Source: Odontocerum albicorne (Eukaryota; Arthropoda; Insecta; Trichoptera; Odontoceridae). Taken from it: DNA of 64,000 nt. Both the position numbers and the translations under genes were made by a program. Shown piece by piece: positions 22,671 to 33,178 of the stretch. The stretch lies in contig OX463844.1 of the NCBI GenBank assembly GCA_949825065.1, positions 32,961,414 to 33,025,413 of the forward strand, in the 5' to 3' direction. Numbering within the stretch: position 1 is the first letter of the stretch; every line of letters starts with the position of its first letter. The notes under the pieces were generated by a model that worked only from the letters and a program-made list of their open reading frames with translations, did not search any database and was not told the origin of the DNA.

Positions 22671-24075
22671 TACTAACGGCAAATTAATTCACTTTTTAAG
22701 CTGTCTATAATAATGGAATTGAATTCTGAAATGCAGCCCCCTTAAGAAAGGGTTTCTTTCGAAAGGACGCTTTATTATTTATCCTTTTACTATGATTATT
22801 ACAAACGAGGCCACGGAGGTCGTATGCTCCTTTAAAAAATAACCCTCTTTCAAGCGGTTTCGTTCTACAACACTAAAATTTTAAATGTAATATAAATACA
22901 CTGTTAACTTTTTGCTTTATATATAAATGAGAATATTTATGGTGGAATAAAGTACATGGAAATTCGTATGCACCATATTCCATCTTCGTATCACAAAGCT
23001 TTAGACGTTGATTCCTCGTAATGATCTTCCTGGTGAATATTTTATTTTGTAGGGCGGTGTTTCCGTTATTTACTCACAGACCCTGCGCCAAAAGTATTTA
23101 GGTCATCCCTAAGTATCTATGTGTATATACTGTGACCTATTTTTAGATGATGTGCAACAACTCGGAAACAAACTAAGTGAAGGTAACTTTAGGTAACGTG
23201 GAAGAGGGTAGTGTTAGGAAATACCTTGTCCATCTAATCTTAAAGATATTTTCATGGTGCGGTTATAATCAATACTGTTTAGTAAAATAGTTATTGATAA
23301 TAAAAAACAATTTGAAACCAATATATATTACTTGTAATAGCCTGTTATAAATTTAAAAAATCATGCTATCTCATGCTGTCGTCGTGTTACTGCTTCTCTG
23401 GTCTCTTGTTCGTTATAATTGACGCGATCTTGTCATCCTTTTAGCATCTGCAACTCTTTTAGCAGTAATGTTATGACTTTGATCCATAACAACAAGTCTG
23501 TAATACTTTAAATTAAAACTCTCCGGCAGATACAATAAAAAAATTACGTTAAAAAAATTCTGGGTTAAGTTCGTTTCCGAAAGAAATTAGAAATATTTAA
23601 TAATATAAAATTTGAATGAAAATAATCCCAGAATAGAATATGTCTTATTGGTAAAAAAAAAACTCAATACAAACTATATTTATAACCAAATTCGTTTATT
23701 TATCTAGCAACACTATAAATTTAGTGTGGGCGATACATGAATCTATTAATTGAATGTTATTATTATTAATATAAAGAACCACACCTTTCCACTCATTATA
23801 AATTGCTTTCTCGTTATAATGTTTATATTTCTTTGTTCAAAAATAAATTAATCGATTCTTAATAAACATTTTTTTGCTATTGATAATTATGTCTTAAATA
23901 ATATTAAGAAGTGACAGGTGTCAAATAATATTTAAAAATAAAAATGATCTAACTATGACATTAATAAGTAAATAATAATTATTGAACCGTTTTTATGACA
24001 ACGCATAATGTTACACACGGACGTAAGCACGAACAGCCGATTTTATATTATTTAATAACATATATTCAATGTAAT
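22671..24075. other. no recognised feature
   Basis: About 1.4 kb, AT-rich. No supported frame, RNA gene or family match. Confidence 0.45.
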
Positions 24076-24285
24076 ATACCTCCTTGGTAAAGTTGGTGAG
24101 ACGCTTGACTTAATGGTACCCTAAAAAATAAAATAGGTACCAATCTGGTAAAATAACTTAATTTGGTAACAATACTCACACATAAGACGTGATCAAGTAT
24201 TGTTATCTCTTCATTGCGATTAACAACTATTCTGATTGGTTGGAAGATAGTGCCACATAGCAATAAACTCGCCAGTTTAAAAAAA
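24076..24285 (+). mobile_element. SINE-1 copy, degraded
   Basis: ACCTCCTTGGTAAAGTTGGT and GAGACGCTTGACTTAATGG form a tRNA-like head front. After a disrupted middle it ends with TCTGATTGGTTGGAAGATAG, CACATAGCAATAAACTCGCC and AGTTTAAA. The B box half appears deleted or replaced. Confidence 0.55.
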
Positions 24286-25260
24286 AAAACAACAACACTT
24301 GCGTTTACAAACTGCAAGCAGAGCTTACTCCAGTGTTTCAAAATCTGAAGTCATGATCAATACGACTGAAGGGAATGTACGCATGTGGTTAGTTTATAAA
24401 ACATGTTTTAACATATTAGAGCAATGCGGAAAAACTGTTGAACAGTTTGGCACCCGCTGAAATAATATTACGTGTAAATAAAACGGATAAAAATACAAAT
24501 GGTTTTATTAAAATTATTGCATTTCGTAACTTTGATTGTAGAAAACACAATTATTAAACACGAGGCTAATCAAATTGCAAAAATTCTATAAAATAATCAA
24601 ATAAATATTAAAAAATACCCATCTTTAAATTTAGTGACAATTGATACAAAATACGTCAATTTTGTTCCTAAGCTTATGCCCCTTTTATATCTATTTTTCA
24701 GTCACTTTTCAATGAAATATGCATTAAAAATCGATTTTATTATTCAGCAATTTGACGGAATTTCTCAACAAATAATAACCTAAATATGGCGCAAAGCACA
24801 CGTTTTGGTAGATCAAAAGAAGTGTTCACGAGTCTAATGGGTTTTTAAGCGATAAAACGCAGGACCGTCTAAATTTGTTCGTTGTTTGTCCGACACATAA
24901 AGGAGAAAAATTTATTCAAGCGCAAACAAAGGGAAGAAAGGGAGTAATAATGATCCCTAAGGAATAATCTGTTTGGTACAACTTTACTACCTTGAGTTGT
25001 TTCAATTTTCTTATTGAAAGGTTTATTTTAGATGTTTTTTAGCAAAATGAAATAAGACATAAATGATTCAATATCTTAATATTAAAATACCATTTTACTA
25101 TGATTCCATTCCCAAAGATGACCAAAATAATAGATCGTTTCCTAATATGTATATTTTCTATTCATTATTTTTTTAGTATTGTTATGTTATGTTATATGAG
25201 ATCATCATACGTATACGTAAAATAAGCAATAATGACTTCAGTCACAAAAATCGGTTTAAC
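24286..25260. other. no recognised feature
   Basis: AT-rich, no supported gene or repeat family. Confidence 0.45.
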
Positions 25261-25490
25261 AGGTTTAAAACCACTGGAGTAGGCCAACAGTCCGTCATTG
25301 CATTTTTTTAAGTACCACCGCACGTAGACATGCAACAACACTCGCACACATCTACCGCATGCGAGTATCTACCAGACAAACTGTTTTATTAAGCAGAGAA
25401 CCTTTTTTTTAATTGTTTACCATCAGGAATCGAACCCGTAACCCACAAGTGGAAGATCAGCGTTTTACCGACCAGAGCACATAGTTTAGG
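25261..25490 (-). mobile_element. SINE-3-like copy, 3' truncated
   Basis: AAACCACTGGAGTAGGCCAA, CACTCGCACACATCTACCGC and GCGAGTATCTACCAGACAAA match the SINE-3 body. GAATCGAACCCGTAACCCAC with AAGTGGAAGATCAGCG gives a tRNA-like head on the minus strand (about 25430-25485). The distal body with the GAAGAGCGTGA motif is missing. It sits immediately before the 22-bp satellite. Confidence 0.55.
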
Positions 25491-25509
25491 GTTATATTTA
25501 TTTCCCATA

Positions 25510-26925
25510 AACCTGTATAATATCAAGGAACCCGTTATGAAATACCAAGGAACCCGTTGTGAAATATCAAGGAACCCGTTATGAAATATCAAGGAACCTG
25601 TTATGCAATAGCAAGGATCCTGTTATGAAATATTAAGAAATCTGTTATGAAATATCTTGGAACCTGTTATGAAATATCAAGGAACCTGTTATGAAATAGC
25701 AAGGATCCTGTTATGAAATATCAAGAAACCTGTTATGAACTATCAAGGATCCTGTTATGCAATATCAAGTAACCTGTTATGAAATATCATGGAACCTGTT
25801 ATGAAATATCAAGGAACCTGTTATGAAATAGCAAGGATCCTGTTATGACATATCAAAAAACCCGTTATGCAATATCAAATAACCTGTTATTAAATATCAA
25901 GGAACCTGTTATGAAATATCAAGGATCCTATTATGAAATATCAAGAAACCTGTTATGCAATATTAAGTAACCTGTTATGAAATATCAAGGATCCCGTTAT
26001 GAAATATCGAGGAACCTGTTATGCAATATCAAGTAACCTGTTATGAAATAGCAAGGATCCTGTTATGAAATATCAAGGAACGTGTTATGAAATATCCAGA
26101 AAACCTGTTATGAAATATCAAGAAACCTGTTATGCAATATTTAGCGACCTGTTATGAAATATCAAGCGACCTGTTATGAAATATCAAGGATCCTGTTATG
26201 AAATATCAAGGAACCCGTTATGAAATATCAAGGAACCTGCTATGAAATAGCATGGATCCTGTTATGAAATATGAAGAAAGCTGTTATGAAATATCAAGGA
26301 TCGTGTTATGAAATATCTTGGAACCTGTTATGAAATATCAAGGACCTTTTATGCAATATCAAGTAACCTGTTATGAAATATCAAGGAACCTGTTATGCCA
26401 TATCAAGTAACCTGTTATGAAATATTAAGAAAACTGTTATGAAATACCAAGGATCCTGTTATAAAATATCAAGACACCTGTTATGAAATATCAAGGATCC
26501 TGTAATGAAATATCAAGAAACCTGTTATGAAATATCAAGGATCCTGTAATGAAATATCAAGAAACCTGTTATGAAATATCACGGAACCTGTTATGAAATA
26601 TCAAGGATCCCGTTATGAAATATCGAGGAACCTGTTATGCAATATCAAGTAACCTGTTATGAAATATCAAGGAACCTGTTATGCAATATCAAGTAACCTG
26701 TTATAAAATATTAAGAAACCTGTTATGAAATAGCAAGGATCCTGTTATGAAATATCAAGAAACCTTTTATGAAATATCAAGGATCCTGTTATGAAATATC
26801 AAGAAACCTGTTATGAAATATAAGGATCCTGTTATGAAATATCAAGAAACCTGTTATGCTATATCAAGTAACCTGTTATGAAATATCAAGGATCCTGTTA
26901 TGAAATATCAAGGAACCCGTTATGT
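25510..26925. repeat. 22-bp satellite array, about 64 units
   Basis: The consensus unit is GTTATGAAATATCAAGGAAC plus CT, repeated head to tail for 1.4 kb with substitutions and occasional one-base indels. Recurrent unit variants carry GGATCC, GAAACC, GTAACC or GGAACC at the same place, and TGCAATATC in place of TGAAATATC. Variants alternate in runs (for example GGATCC then GAAACC around 26.44-26.58 and 26.73-26.86 kb), so a 44-bp dimer is a higher-order unit in parts. There are no spacers, so it is not a CRISPR array. Confidence 0.95.
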
Positions 26926-27329
26926 TCAACCCGAGATGAATTTTGGATGCCTATTACAATTTATTAGTGCCAGGGCATGACAGTCAATATATACATGACA
27001 ATAATATTATCTTTTTGATTAGGGCAGGCTTACTTTTTTTCGCAGTTTTATATCACTGAATATTTTTTGTTGGTGCTAGGTCTGCCACTTCATGGAGATG
27101 ATCCTGCCAGCGTGATCTACTTTTTTCAATTACTCGTACTTTGATTCCAGCTTGATAAGTATCGTATAGTTCGACTTTATATATTATATTTCCTCCAGAC
27201 ATCAACATAGTTTTTGGGACCATTGCGAATTGCGAGTAGTGTTATCGAAAATATTCATGCCCCAAAATGAAATGGACGCATACATTATGCAAAAAATTAC
27301 CAATCAATATTTACTTGTTTTTAGATAAT
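26926..27329. other. no recognised feature
   Basis: Sequence to the right of the array with ordinary composition. No gene or repeat family recognised. Confidence 0.45.
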
Positions 27330-27775
27330 GGAGAAAACATGTAAGAAAGTACTGTAAACACGGTATAAATAAGAGCATAACGTAGAATGTGGGAAAAACA
27401 ATGTGCAACAGAATAATGAATGAAGACATTGGGAAAGAATATGGATTGAAAGAAGATGCAGTCTTTAAAACAAAGACATGAGCATTGAATTTTTTTGGTT
27501 ACCGAGAAAGAATGAATGGTGAAAGATTTAAAAGATAATGATAAATTTTATACGAATAGTATAGAAGATATGAAAAGTTTGAGAAGACCTAGAAATATAT
27601 CGCAAGATCAAATTAATAAAATTTTGAAATAATAAGAGTAGCAAGTCTTAATAATAGGAGAATATGTATGAGGAACGTGACTGAAGCGAAAGATGTGTGT
27701 CAGGTTTGAATGAAGTGGAGATCTGCTTTTTCTACCTACTCTAAAAGGGACATGGCGTGATGGTGGTTATACCAT
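27330..27775 (+). repeat. LINE-A related element, subtype 2
   Basis: It shares GAAGACCTAGAAATATATCG, CAAGATCAAATTAATAAAAT, TTAATAATAGGAGAATATGT, GCGAAAGATGTGTGTCAGG and a GGGACATGGCGTGATGG end with the copy at 46.78-47.12 kb. It also shares the general LINE-A tail order with the others. The two copies form a diverged subtype. Confidence 0.6.
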
Positions 27776-27907
27776 GATAACATGCTATCGTATAGATTTG
27801 TATGGGATGGGGTTTAACGAAACGGAATTTAACTATGAAATGAACAGTGAACTAACTTGAATGACCATAACATTTAATTTTCACCTATATAAGATTAAGA
27901 CATGCTA

Positions 27908-28008
27908 ATTCGATTTTTAAATCAATTCGATATTTAAATTCATTCGATATTTAAATTCATTCGATATCTAAAATCATTCGATATTTAAAATCATTTGATA
28001 TTTCTAGC
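27908..28008. repeat. 17-bp tandem repeat, about 6 copies
   Basis: ATTCGATATTTAAATTC-type units start at 27908, 27925, 27942 and 27959 and continue in degraded form to about 28005. Confidence 0.8.
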
Positions 28009-28235
28009 AATTGTACGAGTATATTGTAGGTATGTTATAGTAACGATGAAAAAAATAGTAAACCTTCCTATAATAATAAGAAAATACCATTAAAATATAA
28101 TAAAATTCAATTAAATGCATAGAAAAAGGATAAAATGCAAAAACAATCATTACTTAAAATAAAAGGGTACGAAATCTTCCTACTTACAACTTGACTGGCA
28201 AAAATTATATATAAAGCCCTTTAAAAACATGAAAT

Positions 28236-28502
28236 GCATAAGTTTGTAGGCGTAGTATATGGAAGAGTGACGTAGTTTGGTCACAAACCGCATAAGTTTG
28301 TAGGCGTAGTATATGGAAGAGTTACGTAGTTTGGTCACAAACTGCATAAGTTTGTAGGCGTAGTATATGGAAGAGTTACGTAGTTTGGTCACAAACTGCA
28401 TAAGTTTGTAGGCGTAGTATATGGAAGAGTTACGTAGTTTGATCACAAACTGCATAAGTTTGTAGGCGTAGTATATGGAAGAGTTGCGTAGTTTGGTCAC
28501 AT
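28236..28502. repeat. 54-bp tandem repeat, about 4.9 copies
   Basis: The unit starts GCATAAGTTTGTAGGCGTAG and contains TATATGGAAGAGTTACGTAG. Units begin at 28236, 28290, 28344, 28398 and 28452 and are almost identical. The length is 18 codons, which leaves a minus-strand frame of 106 codons open through all units. This is an effect of unit length rather than evidence of a protein. Confidence 0.95.
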
Positions 28503-28865
28503 TCTAAAGATACGTTATTGGTAAAATCATAAGTATTGATTTTCTTATTTTTTCATAAAAAGTATGACATAAATAAAATACAGAAAAAGCATCACACATG
28601 TTGTTTTTTTATAAATATTATTTAAACAAGTATTTTTTGCAATAAAAAAATAACGAGTCTTTTAAAACAAATCACGTATAAACAGTGTTAAATAGTTCGA
28701 TAAAAGTAGCACATAGACTAAGAGTAGCAGTAATCCAGTACTGTTACTATTTTTATTCAGAATACTTGAATAAAATGCTTAACTTAGATTTAGAAGTACC
28801 TATGCATCTTCTTTTAAATAACAACATGGCTAAAAACATTACGTTTCTAATTTGTTATAAATTAA
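28503..28865. other. no recognised feature
   Basis: AT-rich, nothing supported. Confidence 0.45.
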
Positions 28866-29060
28866 TTCCTTCGTATGGCACCTTTTAATATATCCGAATT
28901 GATGATAAGGGCGGGCCGAATATTGTCTTCGGCCCCAGTAATTGAAGCCTTCGGACTAAAAGCTATTGGTGTCGACAAGAGACACGCGGTCCGCCATCGT
29001 ATGTTTTGGAAATAATACCGCACGTGAACAGGCAACAACGTTCGCACACTTTGAGCATGC
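28866..29060 (-). mobile_element. SINE-3 copy, head missing
   Basis: The plus-strand form has TTCCTTCGTATGGCACCTTT, ATTGTCTTCGGCCCCAGTAA, TTGAAGCCTTCGGACTAAAA and CAACAACGTTCGCACACTTT in the SINE-3 order. The usual GAAGAGCGTGA is altered. The head is lacking on the right, where a SINE-1 tail begins. Confidence 0.6.
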
Positions 29061-29079
29061 CATATTATTATTTGTATTA

Positions 29080-29262
29080 TATGTACAACCTGGCAGGCTT
29101 ATTGTCATGCGGTAACGTCTTCTAACCAACGAGAAAGACGTTAAAGAGGCCTTAAGTGAAAAAAAAAATATGAAATCATTTTTGAAAAAATCTGTATTCT
29201 AACGGGAATTTTTTGGTACCATCGGAAATCAAATCTTAAACTTCGGGCTGAAGAGCGTTGTC
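29080..29262 (-). mobile_element. SINE-1 copy, degraded
   Basis: TGTACAACCTGGCAGGCTTA, TTGTCATGCGGTAACGTC, TTCTAACCAACGAGAAAGAC and AAGAGGCCTTAAGTGAAAAA are the antisense SINE-1 body. After that, AACGGGAATTTTTTGGTACC and CTTCGGGCTGAAGAGCG are a broken head. Confidence 0.6.
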
Positions 29263-29478
29263 TTATTGTATTGTATTACACTTTCGTTGCATACAGTACA
29301 ATTTGGCGGGCTTATTGCCATGGGCAAACTCATCCAACTAAGCAGAACGATGTTAAAGAGGCCTTAAGTGAAATCCAGACCGGATACTTTAAAAACAAAA
29401 ACTGATTTCCTGCGGGATTTGAACCCAGAACCTCCGGGCTGGGAGACAGGCGTCTTACCAACTAGGCCACGGAGATGG
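29263..29478 (-). mobile_element. SINE-1 copy, full length
   Basis: The plus-strand form runs from the reversed tail (TGTATTACACTTTCGTTGCA) through GGCGGGCTTATTGCCATGGG, TTAAAGAGGCCTTAAGTGAA and ATCCAGACCGGATACTTT. It ends in the antisense tRNA-like head (GGGATTTGAACCCAGAACCT, GGGCTGGGAGACAGGCGTCT, TACCAACTAGGCCACGGAG). Two SINE-1 copies lie back to back here in the same orientation. Confidence 0.8.
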
Positions 29479-30074
29479 TTGTTGAATAAACATCCAAAGA
29501 TTTCGTTCAATTATTAAAAATAATTACCGAATTTTATTTTATCACATTATATTACAAACATAGATATTACTCGAAATTCGAAGACTATTTTGATATCAAA
29601 ATTTTTATTTTAGACGCTAACTGGTGGATAACACAAAACGTTCCGAATTCGACGCTGGTTCCCGGAAAAGAGTATTTTCATGTCAACAATCGGTTGAGTT
29701 TTTCATTGTAAGTTGCGCGAATCGGATCCACACAAACCTCGCTAATCGGCTTAAAACTTTTTGTGTTCCATCCGCTTCAAAACAGGGATATCCAACATAA
29801 GAATTTTACCATATAATTTTAACTTTTTTTTTTGTTTTAAACAAAATACATATAATATAAAGCTTCTAGTATAATATTAAATAATACGTTACCAGTAGTG
29901 CACTCCTTCCTCAGAGTTGATGTTGCATGGCTAAGTTATTGTGTTATTGTTTGAGTAGCATGCTACTTTAGAATGCTACAATTTTAAAGGAGCTTTAATT
30001 TTACTTTCATTTGGCTCCTATGTTGTCTTTAGAAATAATCATTTCTCTGATTCCACCCTAATCAGTCTTAACAT
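29479..30074. other. no recognised feature
   Basis: Unique-looking sequence between SINE copies. Nothing supported. Confidence 0.45.
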
Positions 30075-30253
30075 TCCTCAGTAGCTTAGTTTGTAACACA
30101 CATGTCTCCTAAACCGAAGGTTGCGGGGTCGATTCCCAATGTTTCAATGGATATCGCTTCCCTTCTTTAACATCTCTTCCGTTGGTTGTAAGAGATTGCT
30201 TCATGACAATAAACTAACCAGATTGTACTGAACACAACGAAAGCATAATATAA
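30075..30253 (+). mobile_element. SINE-1 copy
   Basis: Head CCTCAGTAGCTTAGTTTGTA with B box GGGGTCGATTCC, then CTTTAACATCTCTTCCGTTG, GTTGTAAGAGATTGCTTCAT, GACAATAAACTAACCAGATT and GTACTGAACACAACGAAAGC. The body after the head is shortened. Confidence 0.7.
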
Positions 30254-30504
30254 CGAAGAATAACATAATAATTATTTACCTAAACTTCATCCTGCTCTGG
30301 TACAATGACCATGCCGTTTCACTTTCAAATATCAAAGTCTTTCATCTCTTCTCTCCATGAAGCCTTCAAAGTTTCATAACTCCATGAGTGTAAAAAAGAA
30401 AATCTCTAACTAACCCTTGGGTCAAAAATTATGAAACTATTTTTATGACAATGTAAAAGATATAAATACAAAATTTTAAGAACCAGTTAAATTCACATAT
30501 ATAC

Positions 30505-30562
30505 ATTTCATACACGTTCCCTGCGGGGTAGGCAGAGAGAACAGAATTTCAAACATTTCTTT
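30505..30562 (-). repeat. LINE-A tail end
   Basis: CACGTTCCCTGCGGGGTAGG with CAGAGAGAACAGAATTTC is the antisense of the last part of LINE-A (CTGTCC...CTGCCTACCCCG). Only about 55 bp are left. Confidence 0.45.
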
Positions 30563-31350
30563 CCATACGTACAACTTTGGGTGCCTGAATTATTACCGTC
30601 AAATATAATTTTCATATTGCACGATGTTTTGGTGTTTACCATTTCAAAAAATAAACTTACCATTGAACATTAACCTTAAAGATATTATCAGTAAATACGT
30701 TACATTTTTTTAAATTTTTACCTTCCACATTAGCAAACGTTGTGAACGTAGTATCATAAACAGCATGTTTTATATTAAACACAGCAATCCCTCCACTTGT
30801 GCGAATTCACTTTAACGAGATTGGTTCTGTGGAATTTAAAAATAAATCAGTATACTTTATAATTATGCCATCAACATCGACAATTGAAACAGCTACTATA
30901 TAACTGAAAGAGCTAAAATAGTAAAAATGGAAAATGCATCTGGCCAGAGAGATTTCGAAGTTATAGTTAAGTGCTGTAAAATTTTTCTTCGTATAAATAG
31001 AAAGCATAGCATAACACTTACAATATTCTTCATTAGTGATCAATTATATCGAGTTATTTAAAAAATATAGGTTACGAAAAAATATCAGGGAATATATATA
31101 ATATCACTTATTTAAAATGTAATTTAATATCTCCATTTATTCGATTTTAATGTATGTGTTGTTTTCCTGGAACTAATAATTGGCGTATATTGAGGGATTA
31201 TTTTATTATTTATAACAGACCAAAAATGTGAATCTGAATTTTATAGCAAATATTTTAAAATAAACATAATTTTAATATTTTGTCTTTTAAATTTTGTGAT
31301 TAAATAAAACATATCCAAATATTTATCTGTATCGGACGTATGCCGTCACC
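30563..31350. other. no recognised feature
   Basis: AT-rich flank of the LINE insertion. Nothing supported. Confidence 0.45.
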
Positions 31351-31475
31351 CTTGTGTGTGTGTGTGGTATGATGAGACAGACAAGGTTGTGTGTAGATCT
31401 GGAGGGAAATTACCCCTTTTTTTAACTCTGATAATAATGATAATAACTTGAACTCTGATAATAACTCTGATAATT
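31351..31475. repeat. simple repeats: (GT)n and ATAA/GATAAT-rich runs
   Basis: TGTGTGTGTGTGTG lies near 31355. Repeated AACTCTGATAATAA blocks lie at 31423-31473. Confidence 0.7.
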
Positions 31476-31577
31476 CATGTAATCTATGCTGTTTTGCTCT
31501 TATAATTCTGTAAAAATGCATCATGTATTATAATTTGTATGTAATATTATGTAAAATATCAGTCACTTTGAATCCGA

Positions 31578-31709
31578 ATGAGCTCGCGACCGCGCAGAGA
31601 AATGTGCAGCGGCCGGGCCATCGTGACCAAGGCAAAAAGCGGTCAGTTTAAGCGGCCCCCCCCGAGCCCCCACGTGGTTTACCTCGCGGCTGGCGGGCGC
31701 TTACTCTGA
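31578..31709 (+). pseudogene. possible broken 5' start of ORF1
   Basis: An ATG at 31578 opens a 43-codon frame (starting MSSRPRRE) that ends at TGA 31707-31709. It lies in a different frame from the main ORF1. The main ORF1 frame is open back to a TAG at 31727-31729 without any ATG between. A run of eight C at about 31656-31663 is a plausible frameshift point. One reading is that ORF1 originally began here and has been broken by a frameshift and a nonsense change. The alternative is that this is 5' UTR. The evidence is only positional. Confidence 0.35.
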
Positions 31710-31729
31710 CCGACTTTCCGTTAATATAG

Positions 31730-33178
31730 AGCCTTAAATTCTATCCGCAAATTCGAAATAAAAAGTCCCTCGCGCAAGCCATTAACTACCTCTCGACCCT
31801 CCTCTCGCGAGGTACAATTCAATTTGTGGGCGACAAGACGGAAGTCGACAAAGTCGTCTCCCCGCTCTACGTCCCACCAACGCCGGCGCCTACCCCCGCC
31901 CAGCCCAAGTCAACATTGGGAAAGCCGAACCCCCCGTCGGCCCCTCCCGCCAAAATAAACACGGACGGTGTACCCACCACCCCCGTCCCCAAAATAACAA
32001 CCACCGCAGCTTCTCGCCCCTCTTCAACTGTCCAGCCGGATGATTCCGACATGGACTGGCAGACGGTACCAATCCGTCGTAAGAGGTCACCTGACAGCCC
32101 TCCAAAAGAGCTTTCAGCTCCTAACATTACCACCGCCAAAAAAAGGCAGAGGCTACCTAGCCCACCGGGCTCAGTCTCTCCAGCCACACCGGCTCCCGCC
32201 CAAGCCGCTCCTTTCCCGACTAAATCGGAACGCATCCCGCCTATTATTCTGCGGGATGCGGAAAAATACTCGGAGCTTCGAAAGAAGCTCCACGCTGCCA
32301 ATATGCCCTTCACATCGAAGGCTTTGAGCAGCGGTGACCTCCGTATACAGACGAAGTCTGTCGACGCATACCGTCTGCTAGCAACGGAATCAAGCCGTCT
32401 CAAGGTACCGTACTATACGTACCAACTAGACAGCGAGAGACCCCTCCTCGTTGTCCTTCGCGGCGTCCACACCTCCTTCGGAGTCGAGGAGATTATCGCC
32501 GAACTGAAATCCCTCGACTACCCGGTCCTGAACGTCTTCAGGATGAAGGACCGGAGGAGGAAAGTCCTGCCATTGGTGATTGTTAAACTCACCAAATCCC
32601 CTGAAGGACGCCGTATTTACAACGACCTCCACAGCATCTTCGATATGAAGATCTCCGTGGAGGAGTTGAAAAAGAATACATCAGCAGGACAGTGTCACCG
32701 CTGCCAAAAGTTTTATCACAGCGCTGGCAGCTGTCATGCCCCTCCCGTGTGCGTCAAATGCGCACGAAATCACAGAACGTCCGACTGTAAAAAGCCGGAC
32801 GACTCCCCCGCGAGATGCGCCAACTGTGGCGGCGACCACCCGGCCAACTACAGAAGCTGTCCCTCTCACCCTCTTAGCAGAAATGCCAAACAGGCCTACC
32901 CCTCCGCGCCCCCGCCAGCCAGAGAAGCCCCCAGTAGGACCCCTCCTTTATCGAAACCAGCGTCGAATGTCGCGTCCCCCGCGATCTCATACGCGAGCAT
33001 TACGAAAAATGCCCGCCCCCAGCTCTCCGCCCAACCGCCCCCCCTAGTAACACCCCCTAATCTGCGCTATCCATCGCAGGCCGACATATCCGCGGTATTG
33101 AGGAACCTCGACGAGGCCATGCATATGGCCCGCGAAGTCTTCAACGCCCTCGCAATGTGTGTGCCTCACAATGGCTAG
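31730..33178 (+). CDS. LINE ORF1, gag-like nucleic-acid-binding protein (start unclear)
   Basis: ORF1 binds the element RNA and is needed for the retrotransposition particle in this clade. The frame is open from 31730; no ATG exists before 32051, and GTG at 31826 is only the first alternative start codon. Counting from 31826, residues 15-135 are Pro/Ala/Thr-rich low complexity, residues about 140-285 form the conserved region that precedes zinc knuckles in Jockey gag proteins, and three knuckles follow: C290-C293-H298-C303 (CX2CX4HX4C), C309-C312-H316-C321 and C331-C334-H338-C345. A Pro-rich tail ends at TAG 33176. The stop overlaps the ORF2 ATG in ATGGCTAG. The missing start suggests the 5' part is damaged. 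Confidence 0.85.
   Translation, partial: SLKFYPQIRNKKSLAQAINYLSTLLSRGTIQFVGDKTEVDKVVSPLYVPPTPAPTPAQPKSTLGKPNPPSAPPAKINTDGVPTTPVPKITTTAASRPSSTVQPDDSDMDWQTVPIRRKRSPDSPPKELSAPNITTAKKRQRLPSPPGSVSPATPAPAQAAPFPTKSERIPPIILRDAEKYSELRKKLHAANMPFTSKALSSGDLRIQTKSVDAYRLLATESSRLKVPYYTYQLDSERPLLVVLRGVHTSFGVEEIIAELKSLDYPVLNVFRMKDRRRKVLPLVIVKLTKSPEGRRIYNDLHSIFDMKISVEELKKNTSAGQCHRCQKFYHSAGSCHAPPVCVKCARNHRTSDCKKPDDSPARCANCGGDHPANYRSCPSHPLSRNAKQAYPSAPPPAREAPSRTPPLSKPASNVASPAISYASITKNARPQLSAQPPPLVTPPNLRYPSQADISAVLRNLDEAMHMAREVFNALAMCVPHNG

Noticed and set aside
25510..26925. CRISPR-like array
   Set aside because: Units are contiguous with no unique spacers, and the setting is a eukaryotic genome.
28180..28500. 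Repetitive 106-codon minus-strand frame
   Set aside because: It follows from a 54-bp unit (multiple of three). No domain and no coding context.
31867..32403. 178-codon minus-strand frame within LINE ORF1
   Set aside because: Shadow of the GC-rich ORF1 on the opposite strand. No domain.
33159..33170. GTG start for LINE ORF2
   Set aside because: The ATG at 33171 overlaps the ORF1 stop and is the natural eukaryotic start. GTG would add only four residues.
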